From: CAZEPT01 sp964626965
GTDB taxonomy: Bacteria > Patescibacteriota > Minisyncoccia > Phycocordibacterales > UBA9973
NCBI GenBank assembly: GCA_964626965.1
Contig: CAZVHB010000012.1
Coordinates: forward strand, 1 to 10,677
DNA length: 10,677 bases
Direction: 5' to 3'
Shown here: positions 1-4,580 of the stretch, piece by piece
Layout of the letters: the number at the start of each line of letters is the position of its first letter
Numbering within the stretch: the first letter of the stretch is position 1
Notes under the pieces: generated by a model
Databases searched by the model: none
The model's input: only the letters and a program-made list of their open reading frames with translations
What the model was told of the DNA's origin: nothing
Made by a program: the position numbers and the translations under genes

Positions 1-67
1 TGTAGTTAAATGGATATAACTGCGGACTTCTAAGCCGTTATTCGAGGTTCGATTCCTCGCGAGGGCA
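1..67 (+). tRNA. tRNA-Arg(TCT), 5' end cut by window edge
   Basis: Reads AGA (and probably AGG) arginine codons. D-stem GTTA/TAAC lies at 5-8/17-20. The anticodon loop CTTCTAA at 27-33 carries anticodon TCT. The T-arm is CGAGG-TTCGATT-CCTCG (43-59), followed by the 3' acceptor strand CGAGGGC (60-66) and discriminator A67. The first five bases of the 5' acceptor strand fall outside the window. The next bases are CAC, so CCA is not encoded and must be added after transcription. The innermost anticodon-stem pair appears to be A26/G34, a mismatch. A terminator hairpin and a structured element follow downstream. Confidence 0.93.
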
Positions 68-112
68 CACACGTTAAGAAAATTCCCACTGCTGGGAATT
101 TTTAGTGTGTGC
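65..112 (+). terminator. terminator hairpin of tRNA-Arg with outer stem reaching the tRNA 3' end
   Basis: The inner stem 79-88/93-102 is 10 bp with loop CTGC and ends in a run of T, as expected of an intrinsic terminator. An outer stem GCACACAC (65-72) / GTGTGTGC (105-112) encloses it across an asymmetric internal loop. The outer stem includes the last two acceptor bases and the discriminator of the tRNA (65-67), so the tRNA 3' end is part of the inverted repeat. Confidence 0.75.
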
Positions 113-236
113 GGGCGCAGGGATGTTTTTCTCTGCACCTCAGAGAAAAACCCCGAGCCGGGGTCGCGAGTACTTAGGTAGAATCTGAACGTAGTGAAAG
201 ATTATACTTAGTAACTCGTGACCACCAGTGCACGAG
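113..236 (+). other. chain of hairpins in the gene-free region after tRNA-Arg
   Basis: No credible gene lies here. Visible structures in order are: an 11-bp perfect hairpin 125-135/141-151 with loop CACCT; CCCC/GGGG at 151-154/160-163; a long imperfect hairpin that begins with ten pairs (one G-T) at 162-171/214-223 and has an apical AATCT/AGATT stem; and CTCGTG/CACGAG at 215-220/231-236. The last two share bases 215-220 and cannot form together. The dense pairing suggests a structured transcript read through from tRNA-Arg, or a set of inserted palindromes. Function is unknown. Confidence 0.6.
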
Positions 237-237
237 A

Positions 238-354
238 GCAACTGAACTGCTTCAGTTGCGTCGAGGAATCGAAAAGCTTTTCCATGTTTTGAGGATGTAA
301 ATCCGGAAAAACAGGAAAAGGTATACTGTCTGTGTAACAGAAGATTTCTCGCGA
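238..354 (+). repeat. tRNA-linked structured element, Arg copy
   Basis: In tRNA-Arg sense order. A 9-bp hairpin (238-246/251-259) has loop CTGC. CGAGGAATCGAA (262-273) is the exact reverse complement of the tRNA-Arg T-loop/3' T-stem (48-59). A long hairpin pairs CTTTTCC (277-283) with GGAAAAG (314-320) and TGTTTT (285-290) with AAAACA (308-313), with an apical GGAT-GTAA-ATCC. Then GTATAC (321-326) is followed after two bases by the hairpin TCTG-TGTAA-CAGA (329-341). GATTTCTCGCGA (343-354) is a second sense copy of the tRNA T-arm region (11/12 match to 51-62) and can close the element by pairing with 262-270. Most complete member of the family. Function unknown. Confidence 0.75.
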
Positions 355-361
355 TTATTTA

Positions 362-477
362 CGAATAAGGACTTGTTCCTTACAGGAATTGTACAGTCTT
401 CACATCGTACTCACTTCGTTCCGTGCGATATGTTCAGACTTTTCAAGTCCCTCACGAAACGTGCGCAGGCACGTTTC
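362..477 (-). repeat. tRNA-linked structured element, Val copy
   Basis: On the minus strand, in tRNA-Val sense order. A 9-bp hairpin (456-464/469-477) has loop CTGC. An antisense copy of the T-loop/3' T-stem lies at 442-453 (12 nt, exact reverse complement of tRNA bases 531-542). A long hairpin has stems 436-440/395-399 and 426-432/401-407 (6 of 7 paired). GTAC-AA is followed by TTCC-TGTAA-GGAA (376-388). A sense copy of the T-arm follows (362-375, 11/14 match to the tRNA). It has the same module order as the Arg, Leu and (partly) His copies, but stem sequences differ. The convergent Arg element lies directly beside it, so 238-477 holds two head-to-head copies. Confidence 0.72.
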
Positions 478-478
478 T

Positions 479-530
479 ATCGCGCACAATATAAAAACCC
501 TCCGAAGAGGGTTTTTATATTGTGCGCGAT
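479..530 (-). terminator. 24-bp terminator hairpin of tRNA-Val containing its acceptor strand
   Basis: Perfect inverted repeat 479-502/507-530. On the minus strand the four-base loop is TTCG closed by C-G, the very stable UUCG type. A GAGGGTTTTT segment on the descending arm looks like a normal intrinsic terminator. The stem runs on to include the discriminator (523) and all seven 3' acceptor bases (524-530) of tRNA-Val, and stops exactly at the acceptor/T-stem boundary. In the primary transcript the acceptor strand could therefore pair either with the tRNA 5' strand or with this downstream copy. Confidence 0.85.
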
Positions 531-595
531 GAGGGACTTGAACCCCCGACCTTCCCAGTGTAAATGGGTTGCTCTACCAACTGAGCTAATCGCGC
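523..595 (-). tRNA. tRNA-Val(TAC)
   Basis: Cloverleaf on the minus strand: acceptor GCGCGAT/ATCGCGC (7 bp), discriminator A, D-arm GCTC...GAGC with TTGGTAGA, anticodon stem CCCA/TGGG with loop TTTACAC giving anticodon TAC (valine, GTA/GTG codons), and a T-arm of five pairs around TTCAAGT. CCA is not encoded. A -10-like TAATAT lies 7 bases before the 5' end, so the transcript may start at or very near the mature 5' end. Confidence 0.96.
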
Positions 596-602
596 ATGCT
601 TT

Positions 603-608
603 ATATTA
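603..608 (-). promoter_or_regulatory. -10 box of tRNA-Val
   Basis: TAATAT on the minus strand, seven bases upstream of tRNA-Val nucleotide 1. A convincing -35 box at normal spacing is not visible. Confidence 0.45.
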
Positions 609-630
609 CATTCAAAACTTTTTCTTATTT

Positions 631-664
631 TTGTACAAATGGTCCGTCTACCAAGACAGCTAAT
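631..664 (-). pseudogene. possible decayed 5' half of a tRNA-Val-like gene
   Basis: On the minus strand, ATTAGCT (664-658), TTGGTAGA and CCATTT (642-637) occur in the same order and nearly the same spacing as in tRNA-Val. The intervening bases and the D-stem partner differ. No T-arm or acceptor partner follows. ATTAGCT and TTGGTAGA are conserved D-arm features of many tRNAs, so this could be a truncated duplicate or a chance resemblance. Confidence 0.25.
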
Positions 665-710
665 GGTGTATTATGAAAAATAAATTCCGATTAGACCCAG
701 TATAGGGTAT

Positions 711-740
711 TTTCTGGTTTTTGTAAATAAGGTGTATACT
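711..740 (+). promoter_or_regulatory. promoter of the 292-aa gene (leaderless)
   Basis: TATACT at 735-740 is a good -10 box, seven bases before the ATG at 748. TTTCTG at 711-716 is a weak -35 at 18-bp spacing. With a normal start distance the transcript would begin at or next to the ATG, and no Shine-Dalgarno is present. Confidence 0.55.
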
Positions 741-747
741 TTTACAT

Positions 748-1626
748 ATGAATAATTTTGAAAATATGTCTTTTGGGGATATGCAAAAAGAAACACTAAT
801 CAAAAATTTGCATGAAACGTTTACAAAAAGAAAGGCTATTTATCAACCAAATATTGATACTTTTACCACTCTGGATGGGTATACACAAATTCAAATTGAA
901 AATGAAAAAGAGACAGTTGAGAAACTTGAAAAAAAATGGAGTGAACATACTTCAGACTATATAGAAGAAAATAAAATGTTGGCAGATATTTTTGAGGGTA
1001 TTATGGTCGAACAGCTTTCGGGTTCTTGGCTTGGAGGTAAAGGGCAAGCCTATTATTCTTCTAAGGCTGACGATTACTTAAGGCACGTTGATTGCATTGT
1101 TGAATTTAATCCAGAAGAAAAAAAATCAGATCATCACTACTTAGGTTTAGGTATCGATGTGACTTTTTCTGAAGATTACTCCAACGTTCTCTCTAAAATG
1201 GATACAATCTGGAATAATGATATACAAAGAGGTGCTCAAACAGAAGTGCAGTATGTTGAGACAGAAAATTACACAGGTAAATTACCAATGCATCGTGTTG
1301 TATTACTTGGAGACAAAAAGACGGTTCTTGAGCTTGCTCAACTATATAAAGATAAAAAAATGAATGCACTCAATACACATCCTTTCTTAGTTTCAATGAT
1401 TGGACAAATTAAAATTCAACTTGAATCTTATTATGCATTTACTCGAGACAGAAAATTAAAAGGTGAAGCACTTGAAAAGACAACTGATACGCTAAGGACT
1501 TTTTATAAAGTGTACAGTATCCACCAAGCCTTTTATGAAAAAAAAGAGGAAGTGTTACAAGCAGATCCTCAATTTAATCTAATTAGAGAATATTGCGAAA
1601 ACAAACTTAAAACTGAGATTCACTAA
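748..1626 (+). CDS. unrecognised 292-aa protein, possibly nuclease-like
   Basis: I do not recognise this family with certainty. The protein is soluble, with no signal peptide or membrane segment, and is rich in Lys and Glu. An N-terminal helical, probably coiled-coil part (about 50-80, many Glu/Lys) leads into a denser core: FEGIMVEQL (82-90), DDYLRHVDCIVEF (108-120) and LGLGIDVTF (132-140). Spaced acidic residues E83/E88, D115 and D137 followed by beta-like hydrophobic strands recall the PD-(D/E)XK nuclease layout, but the usual lysine is not evident, so this is only a suggestion. The ATG at 748 is chosen because TATACT lies 7 nt upstream (leaderless start). The gene reads more AT-rich than the downstream pseudouridine synthase, which could mean transfer or weak constraint. 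Confidence 0.8.
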   Translation: MNNFENMSFGDMQKETLIKNLHETFTKRKAIYQPNIDTFTTLDGYTQIQIENEKETVEKLEKKWSEHTSDYIEENKMLADIFEGIMVEQLSGSWLGGKGQAYYSSKADDYLRHVDCIVEFNPEEKKSDHHYLGLGIDVTFSEDYSNVLSKMDTIWNNDIQRGAQTEVQYVETENYTGKLPMHRVVLLGDKKTVLELAQLYKDKKMNALNTHPFLVSMIGQIKIQLESYYAFTRDRKLKGEALEKTTDTLRTFYKVYSIHQAFYEKKEEVLQADPQFNLIREYCENKLKTEIH

Positions 1627-1642
1627 TATTTAATCCTTAGTA

Positions 1643-2413
1643 ATGCAAATCCTTCTCGAAACAAATGAATATCTCGTTCTCAATAAACCCGCTGGTATTC
1701 CAGTACATGGTGATGGGAAAGTACACGTGCCAACCGTAGCTGACTGGATTCAAGAAAAATACCCAGAACTCAAAAGTATCGGTGAACCTATGGAGCTCTC
1801 TGGTGTGCAAGTCTTTCGTCCTGGTATCGTGCATCGTCTCGATAAAGATACGACAGGGTGTTTACTCATAGCAAAGACACAAGAAGCATTCGAGTATTTC
1901 AAAAAACAATTTCAAGAACACACGATACAAAAAACATATCACTGTTTTGTCTATGGTGCGATAAAAGGAGACAATGGTGTGATAGACGAACCAATTGGTC
2001 GTAGTCGAGGTGATGTACGTCGGTGGACTACAGGGGGTTCTGCTCGTGGAACTATTCGTGATGCACTCACTGAATACACCGTCCTGTCGCGTATAGGTGT
2101 AGAAGAGGGGAAAGGGAGTACAGAAGTCGGTACGTATAGCTTTGTTGAATGCCGTCCAAAGACAGGAAGAACACATCAAATCCGTGTGCATATGAAATCT
2201 ATTAATCATGCAATAGTTTGTGACAGTTTGTACGCAGATAAGAGGATAGAAAGTGAAAATCGTATTTCAAAGCCCAATCTCGGCTTTGAAAGGCTTGCTT
2301 TACATGCTCGGAATCTCGTATTTTCTGATATGGCTGGTAATAGAATAGAGGCAGAAGCTCCATATCCGGCCGATTTCGAGTCCGCACTCGATACCGTTGC
2401 AAAAAAAGACTAA
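1643..2413 (+). CDS. RluA-family 23S rRNA/tRNA pseudouridine synthase
   Basis: Isomerises specific uridines in structured RNA (rRNA or tRNA) to pseudouridine in the cytoplasm. The 256-aa protein begins directly in the catalytic domain (YLVLNKPAGIPVH, 10-22) and has no N-terminal S4 RNA-binding domain, which sets it apart from RluC/RluD-type enzymes. The family signature HRLDKDTTG (64-72) holds the catalytic aspartate D67, and the GRTHQIRVHM block (175-184) is intact. The gene starts 16 nt after the preceding stop and ends 19 nt before rplS, on the same strand. The neighbourhood with L19 fits a translation role. Which uridine is modified cannot be told from sequence. Closest types would be RluA or YlyB/RluD-like, so I give no symbol. 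Confidence 0.92.
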   Translation: MQILLETNEYLVLNKPAGIPVHGDGKVHVPTVADWIQEKYPELKSIGEPMELSGVQVFRPGIVHRLDKDTTGCLLIAKTQEAFEYFKKQFQEHTIQKTYHCFVYGAIKGDNGVIDEPIGRSRGDVRRWTTGGSARGTIRDALTEYTVLSRIGVEEGKGSTEVGTYSFVECRPKTGRTHQIRVHMKSINHAIVCDSLYADKRIESENRISKPNLGFERLALHARNLVFSDMAGNRIEAEAPYPADFESALDTVAKKD

Positions 2414-2425
2414 CCGTGTTATATT
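2397..2425 (+). promoter_or_regulatory. promoter of rplS inside the end of the upstream gene
   Basis: TTGCAA (2397-2402), a 17-bp spacer and TATATT (2420-2425) form a good sigma-70-type promoter that overlaps the last codons of the pseudouridine synthase. The -10 ends seven bases before the rplS ATG (2433), which implies a leaderless rplS message independent of the gene in front. Confidence 0.6.
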
Positions 2426-2432
2426 CAATCGT

Positions 2433-2816
2433 ATGAAAACAATTAGTCCAGTAAATATTGAAGAGCGAAAAAAACTCCATTTTTCTTCAGGAGATTTGAT
2501 TCGCGTCTGGTCAAAAATCGAAGATAAAGGAAAAACACGACTTCAGGCTTTTGAAGGTATGGTTTTAGCTCGCAAGCATGGTACAGAAGCAGGTGCGACT
2601 TTCACTGTCCGCAAAGTTTCATCAGGTGTTGGTGTTGAACGTATTTTTACACTCTTTTCTCCACTTATCGACAAGGTAGAACTTGTCCGCCGTTCAAAAG
2701 CTCGTCGTTCAAAGCTCTACTATGTTCGTGAAAAGGCTGTTAAGGAAGTTCGCCGAAAGATGAAGACTGCACGACCAGAAGAAGTTGAAGCAGAAGAAAC
2801 AACACAAGCTGAATAA
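2433..2816 (+). CDS. rplS: 50S ribosomal protein L19
   Basis: Component of the large ribosomal subunit at the 30S-50S interface. The 127-aa protein carries the L19 core: FSSGDLIRVWSKI near the N-terminus, RLQAFEGMVLARK in the middle and VGVERIFTLFSP followed by the basic VRRSKARRSKLYYVR segment. After the core comes a short acidic tail (EEVEAEETTQAE) longer than in compact L19s. The ATG at 2433 is preferred over an in-frame TTG at 2397 because it matches the usual L19 N-terminus and sits seven bases after a -10 box. A GAAA-tetraloop terminator follows. Confidence 0.96.
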   Translation: MKTISPVNIEERKKLHFSSGDLIRVWSKIEDKGKTRLQAFEGMVLARKHGTEAGATFTVRKVSSGVGVERIFTLFSPLIDKVELVRRSKARRSKLYYVREKAVKEVRRKMKTARPEEVEAEETTQAE

Positions 2817-2831
2817 TATATAAAAAGAAAG

Positions 2832-2852
2832 ATCCCCGAAAGGGGATTTTTT
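2832..2852 (+). terminator. intrinsic terminator of rplS
   Basis: ATCCCC (2832-2837), GAAA tetraloop, GGGGAT (2842-2847), then a run of T to 2852. It lies 15 nt after the rplS stop. Confidence 0.88.
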
Positions 2853-2866
2853 GATGGGAGAGACTA

Positions 2867-3019
2867 AGAGGACTTTTCCATTACATGGACAGTACACCTT
2901 TCCCCGTTTTACCCCAGGGTACCCTCTCTTGCTTCGCAATTCACCTTGTATCAGATTTCATTCTCAAAACATGGAAAAGCTTTTCAAGTCCTCTCTCGCA
3001 AGCCAAGCAGTTGGCTTGC
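2867..3019 (-). repeat. tRNA-linked structured element, Leu copy, with inserted REP-like unit
   Basis: On the minus strand, in tRNA-Leu sense order. A 9-bp hairpin (3011-3019/2998-3006) has loop CTGC. A 17-nt antisense copy of the T-loop, T-stem and start of the acceptor lies at 2983-2999, the exact reverse complement of tRNA bases 3069-3085. A long hairpin pairs 2973-2979 with 2897-2903, and TGTTTT with AAAACG. GTGTAC (2892-2897) is followed by TCCA-TGTAA-TGGA (2877-2889). A sense T-arm copy AAGTCCTCT (2867-2875) can pair back to the antisense copy. Where the Arg copy has a short apical loop, this one holds about 58 nt with a REP-like repeat (2910-2946). Confidence 0.75.
2910..2946 (+). repeat. 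REP-like 37-nt repeat, copy 1
   Basis: Quasi-palindrome TACCCCAGGGTA (2910-2921), two bases, CTCTCTTGC, a three-base loop, then GCAATTCACCT. It matches 6771-6807 at 32 of 37 positions, and all five differences fall in the two-base linker and the three-base hairpin loop (TTC here, AGA there). It lies in the apical part of the tRNA-Leu element. Confidence 0.8.
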
Positions 3020-3020
3020 T

Positions 3021-3072
3021 TCGCGCACAAATACAAAAAGCCCATTGCTGGGCTTTTTTTATTTGTGCGCGA
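3021..3072 (-). terminator. terminator hairpin of tRNA-Leu containing its acceptor strand
   Basis: Inverted repeat 3021-3044/3049-3072, 23 of 24 positions paired (3034/3059 mismatched). On the minus strand the core GCCCA-GCAA-TGGGC is followed by a T-run. The stem continues through the discriminator (3066) and the 3' acceptor bases 3067-3072, with a G-T pair possible at 3073/3020. Same design as at tRNA-Val and tRNA-His. Confidence 0.82.
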
Positions 3073-3147
3073 GAGAGGACTTGAACCTCCACACCTTACG
3101 GCACACCCACCTCAAGGGTGCTTGTCTACCAATTTCAACACTCGCGC
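3066..3147 (-). tRNA. tRNA-Leu(GAG)
   Basis: Class II tRNA of 82 nt on the minus strand: acceptor GCGCGAG/CTCGCGC, discriminator A, D-loop with AATTGGTAGA, anticodon loop TTGAGGT giving anticodon GAG (reads CTC/CTT), a long variable arm typical of leucine tRNAs, and T-arm GGAGG-TTCAAGT-CCTCT. CCA is not encoded. Confidence 0.95.
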
Positions 3148-3157
3148 GTGTATGCCT

Positions 3158-3163
3158 ATTATA
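3158..3163 (-). promoter_or_regulatory. -10 box of tRNA-Leu
   Basis: Consensus TATAAT on the minus strand, ten bases before the tRNA 5' end, which implies a leader of only a few nucleotides. The -35 region is AT-rich without a clear hexamer. It is divergent from the promoter of the 56-aa gene. Confidence 0.6.
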
Positions 3164-3202
3164 CACATTTTCGAAACTTTTAAAAGCACTTGTAAAATGT
3201 GC

Positions 3203-3208
3203 TAAAAT
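3203..3208 (+). promoter_or_regulatory. -10 box of the 56-aa gene (leaderless)
   Basis: TAAAAT, six bases before the ATG at 3215, with no Shine-Dalgarno. It repeats the leaderless arrangement seen at 748, 2433, 5025 and 8622. Confidence 0.45.
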
Positions 3209-3214
3209 ACATAT

Positions 3215-3385
3215 ATGGTTACGTTTGAGCTGGTTGAATTTATTAAAAGTCATTTGTATAGAAATACTCCTCGGGAACAGGTCCGAGGACTTTTAAAAAA
3301 TAAAGGAGGTTGGAAAGATGATGACATCGATCATGCATATCTACTTGCTGAACACGGAAAACACGTTGAAGAATATTATCAATGA
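3215..3385 (+). CDS. 56-aa helical protein with UBA/CUE-like motif common in Patescibacteria
   Basis: The short protein MVTFELVEFIKSHLYRNTPR... reads as three amphipathic helices: LVEFIKSHLYRN, REQVRGLLKNKGGW and DDIDHAYLLAEHGKHVEEYY. The pattern (hydrophobic)-x-x-[FY]-I-x-x-x-L, then [RK]-E-Q-[IV]-R-x-x-L, then G-W-x-x-x-D-[IV]-D-x-A resembles a small three-helix motif often found at the ends of larger membrane or secreted proteins in Candidate Phyla Radiation genomes. Here it stands alone. That family link is from memory and the molecular role is unknown. It ends at TGA. The gene lies 67 nt downstream of the tRNA-Leu 5' end (divergent) and 44 nt before the pterin dehydratase-like gene. The start is chosen from the -10 box six bases upstream. 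Confidence 0.7.
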   Translation: MVTFELVEFIKSHLYRNTPREQVRGLLKNKGGWKDDDIDHAYLLAEHGKHVEEYYQ

Positions 3386-3429
3386 GACAAGTATAAGGGA
3401 TTAGTATAAGAATAAGAAATATAAAACAT

Positions 3430-3777
3430 ATGCAACAAGATTTTACAAAAAGAAAATGTATCCCGTGTGAAGGTATTGGGCAGAATAAAATTTTTACACT
3501 CGAGCAAAAATTTATTGATGAGTATTTAGAATCTGTCCCAACGTGGTCTCAAACCACTGATGGGCTCTCAATAGAAAGGGTATTTCATTTTAACGATTTT
3601 AAGACTGGACTGGCTTTTGTAAACAACATAGGGGAGATCGCTGAGAGTGAAGGACATCATCCAGATATAACTCTAACTTATACAAAAGTCACCGTAACAC
3701 TCTCAACACACGCTCTTGGTGGGCTGACCGAAAATGACTTTATTGTGGCGAGTAAGGTAGATGAGATAGGGAAATAA
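3430..3777 (+). CDS. pterin-4a-carbinolamine dehydratase-like protein
   Basis: Members dehydrate 4a-hydroxytetrahydropterin, regenerating the cofactor of aromatic amino acid hydroxylases. Some act in other pterin pathways or as regulators. The 115-aa length is normal. The family signature is clear: an N-terminal KCIPCEG (9-15) block, W39, EGHHPDITL (74-82) with the active-site HHP, and THALGGLTENDFIVASKVD (93-111) with the second histidine H94. No hydroxylase or folate/pterin synthesis gene is visible in the window, so the physiological partner is unknown. A TATAAA (3420-3425) lies four bases before the ATG, slightly too close for a standard leaderless start. It probably shares transcription with the 56-aa gene 44 nt upstream. 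Confidence 0.9.
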   Translation: MQQDFTKRKCIPCEGIGQNKIFTLEQKFIDEYLESVPTWSQTTDGLSIERVFHFNDFKTGLAFVNNIGEIAESEGHHPDITLTYTKVTVTLSTHALGGLTENDFIVASKVDEIGK

Positions 3778-3783
3778 AAAAGA

Positions 3784-3802
3784 ACCCGTTGAGATAACGG
3801 GT
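3784..3802 (-). terminator. terminator of the membrane-protein gene
   Basis: ACCCGTT (3784-3790), five-base loop, AACGGGT (3796-3802). On the minus strand it is followed by TCTTTTTT, so it terminates the leftward gene whose stop is at 3827. On the plus strand no T-run follows, so it is a poor terminator for the dehydratase gene. Confidence 0.75.
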
Positions 3803-3826
3803 CCTAGCTTCAATTTGTTGTATTGC

Positions 3827-4426
3827 TTAATTACTCACAGCTGGTATTGGTACAAGCCGTGGTATGGGTGATGTAATCTTCGAGCCAGCTTCTTTTGCGA
3901 ATCTAACTACTTTTTCGAGGAACTTTTTTATTTTACTTGGTTTGTAGGGTTTTGGGGTACATGATCCAAAATATAACCAAAGAAATATTAATACATCACT
4001 ACCTGACCAAAAAAGTTCCGCAATATTATGGTATTTATTTTCTCGTATGTTGCCATGCATCAAGTCATTGTAATGTATACCTAATAAAGGTAAAGCAAGT
4101 GCTACTGCTATAAAAGCAAAAATTACTCTTCCGAAGCTGAATTGAAGTGCTAGTGGATTTTTGAAAGTCGGGTTGTTTTCACAGCTTCTCTTCGCGTGAG
4201 CTATTATCAACGTTAGAGCAATTAAAAATAGAACAGTAAATGGTAATAATATAAGATCCCATAATTTCCCTTCTAAAAATTTATAGAAAATTCGTAAACC
4301 AATAAAGATGACGACTAAGAAATTCAACTTTTTTGCAATTGCAAAATTATTGAATCCAAACCAGTCTTGCAACCAGTCTGATATACGTTGGAATTTATCC
4401 AGTAAGAATACATCAATAATATTCAT
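3827..4426 (-). CDS. unrecognised four-helix membrane protein (199 aa)
   Basis: No family recognised. An amphipathic N-terminus (LLDKFQRISDWLQDWFGF) is followed by four hydrophobic segments at about residues 34-48, 57-76, 100-117 and 137-153, then a basic cytoplasmic-type tail (KPYKPSKIKKFLEKVVRFAKEAG). A HYNDLMHGNIRENKYHN loop separates the third and fourth segments. The base composition is AT-rich. It is the only leftward protein gene in the window and is monocistronic, with its own promoter (about 4527-4554) and terminator (3784-3802). Unlike its neighbours it has a leader of roughly 90-100 nt with a 13-bp inverted repeat, which suggests control at the leader. Location would be the cytoplasmic membrane. 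Confidence 0.8.
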   Translation of the reverse strand: MNIIDVFLLDKFQRISDWLQDWFGFNNFAIAKKLNFLVVIFIGLRIFYKFLEGKLWDLILLPFTVLFLIALTLIIAHAKRSCENNPTFKNPLALQFSFGRVIFAFIAVALALPLLGIHYNDLMHGNIRENKYHNIAELFWSGSDVLIFLWLYFGSCTPKPYKPSKIKKFLEKVVRFAKEAGSKITSPIPRLVPIPAVSN

Positions 4427-4452
4427 GATTTATTTTTTTTATGGTTATTTAA

Positions 4453-4494
4453 TTAGGTTATCTCTAACTCCACAAAGATGCAGAGATAACCTAA
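4453..4494 (-). promoter_or_regulatory. 13-bp perfect inverted repeat in the leader of the membrane-protein gene
   Basis: TTAGGTTATCTCT (4453-4465) and AGAGATAACCTAA (4482-4494) pair perfectly around a 16-base loop. It sits between the promoter and the ATG, 27 bases before the coding region. No T-run follows directly on the minus strand, so it is not an ordinary terminator. It could be a regulatory RNA hairpin or a dimeric protein's operator. Confidence 0.6.
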
Positions 4495-4526
4495 CAAATA
4501 TATTTTAAAGAATTTGAATTATACTT

Positions 4527-4554
4527 ATAGTAACATTTTACTTGACTTTGTCAA
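4527..4554 (-). promoter_or_regulatory. promoter of the membrane-protein gene
   Basis: Consensus -35 TTGACA (minus strand, 4554-4549), 16-bp spacer, and extended -10 TG-T-TACTAT (4532-4527). An alternative -10 TATAAT lies at 4523-4518 but is 25 bp from the TTGACA. The -35 is embedded in a small palindrome, TTGAC-TTT-GTCAA (4542-4554). Confidence 0.55.
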
Positions 4555-4580
4555 CGATTTCCAAACGCGAGATAGGTAGA

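Noticed and set aside
65..530. T-box riboswitch
   Set aside because: T-boxes lie upstream of amino-acid genes and read a tRNA in trans; these elements lie 3' of tRNA genes, no such gene follows, and I see no conserved T-box core sequence.
373..663. Open frame of 96 codons on the plus strand
   Set aside because: It runs through the Val element, its terminator and antisense to tRNA-Val; no protein features.
2397..2432. Longer L19 from an in-frame TTG
   Set aside because: It would overlap the pseudouridine synthase and its residues do not fit the L19 N-terminus; the ATG at 2433 has a -10 box at leaderless distance.
2851..3296. Several open frames on the plus strand and one on the minus strand around tRNA-Leu
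   Set aside because: All cross the structured element, the terminator hairpin or the tRNA itself and start without promoter or family resemblance.
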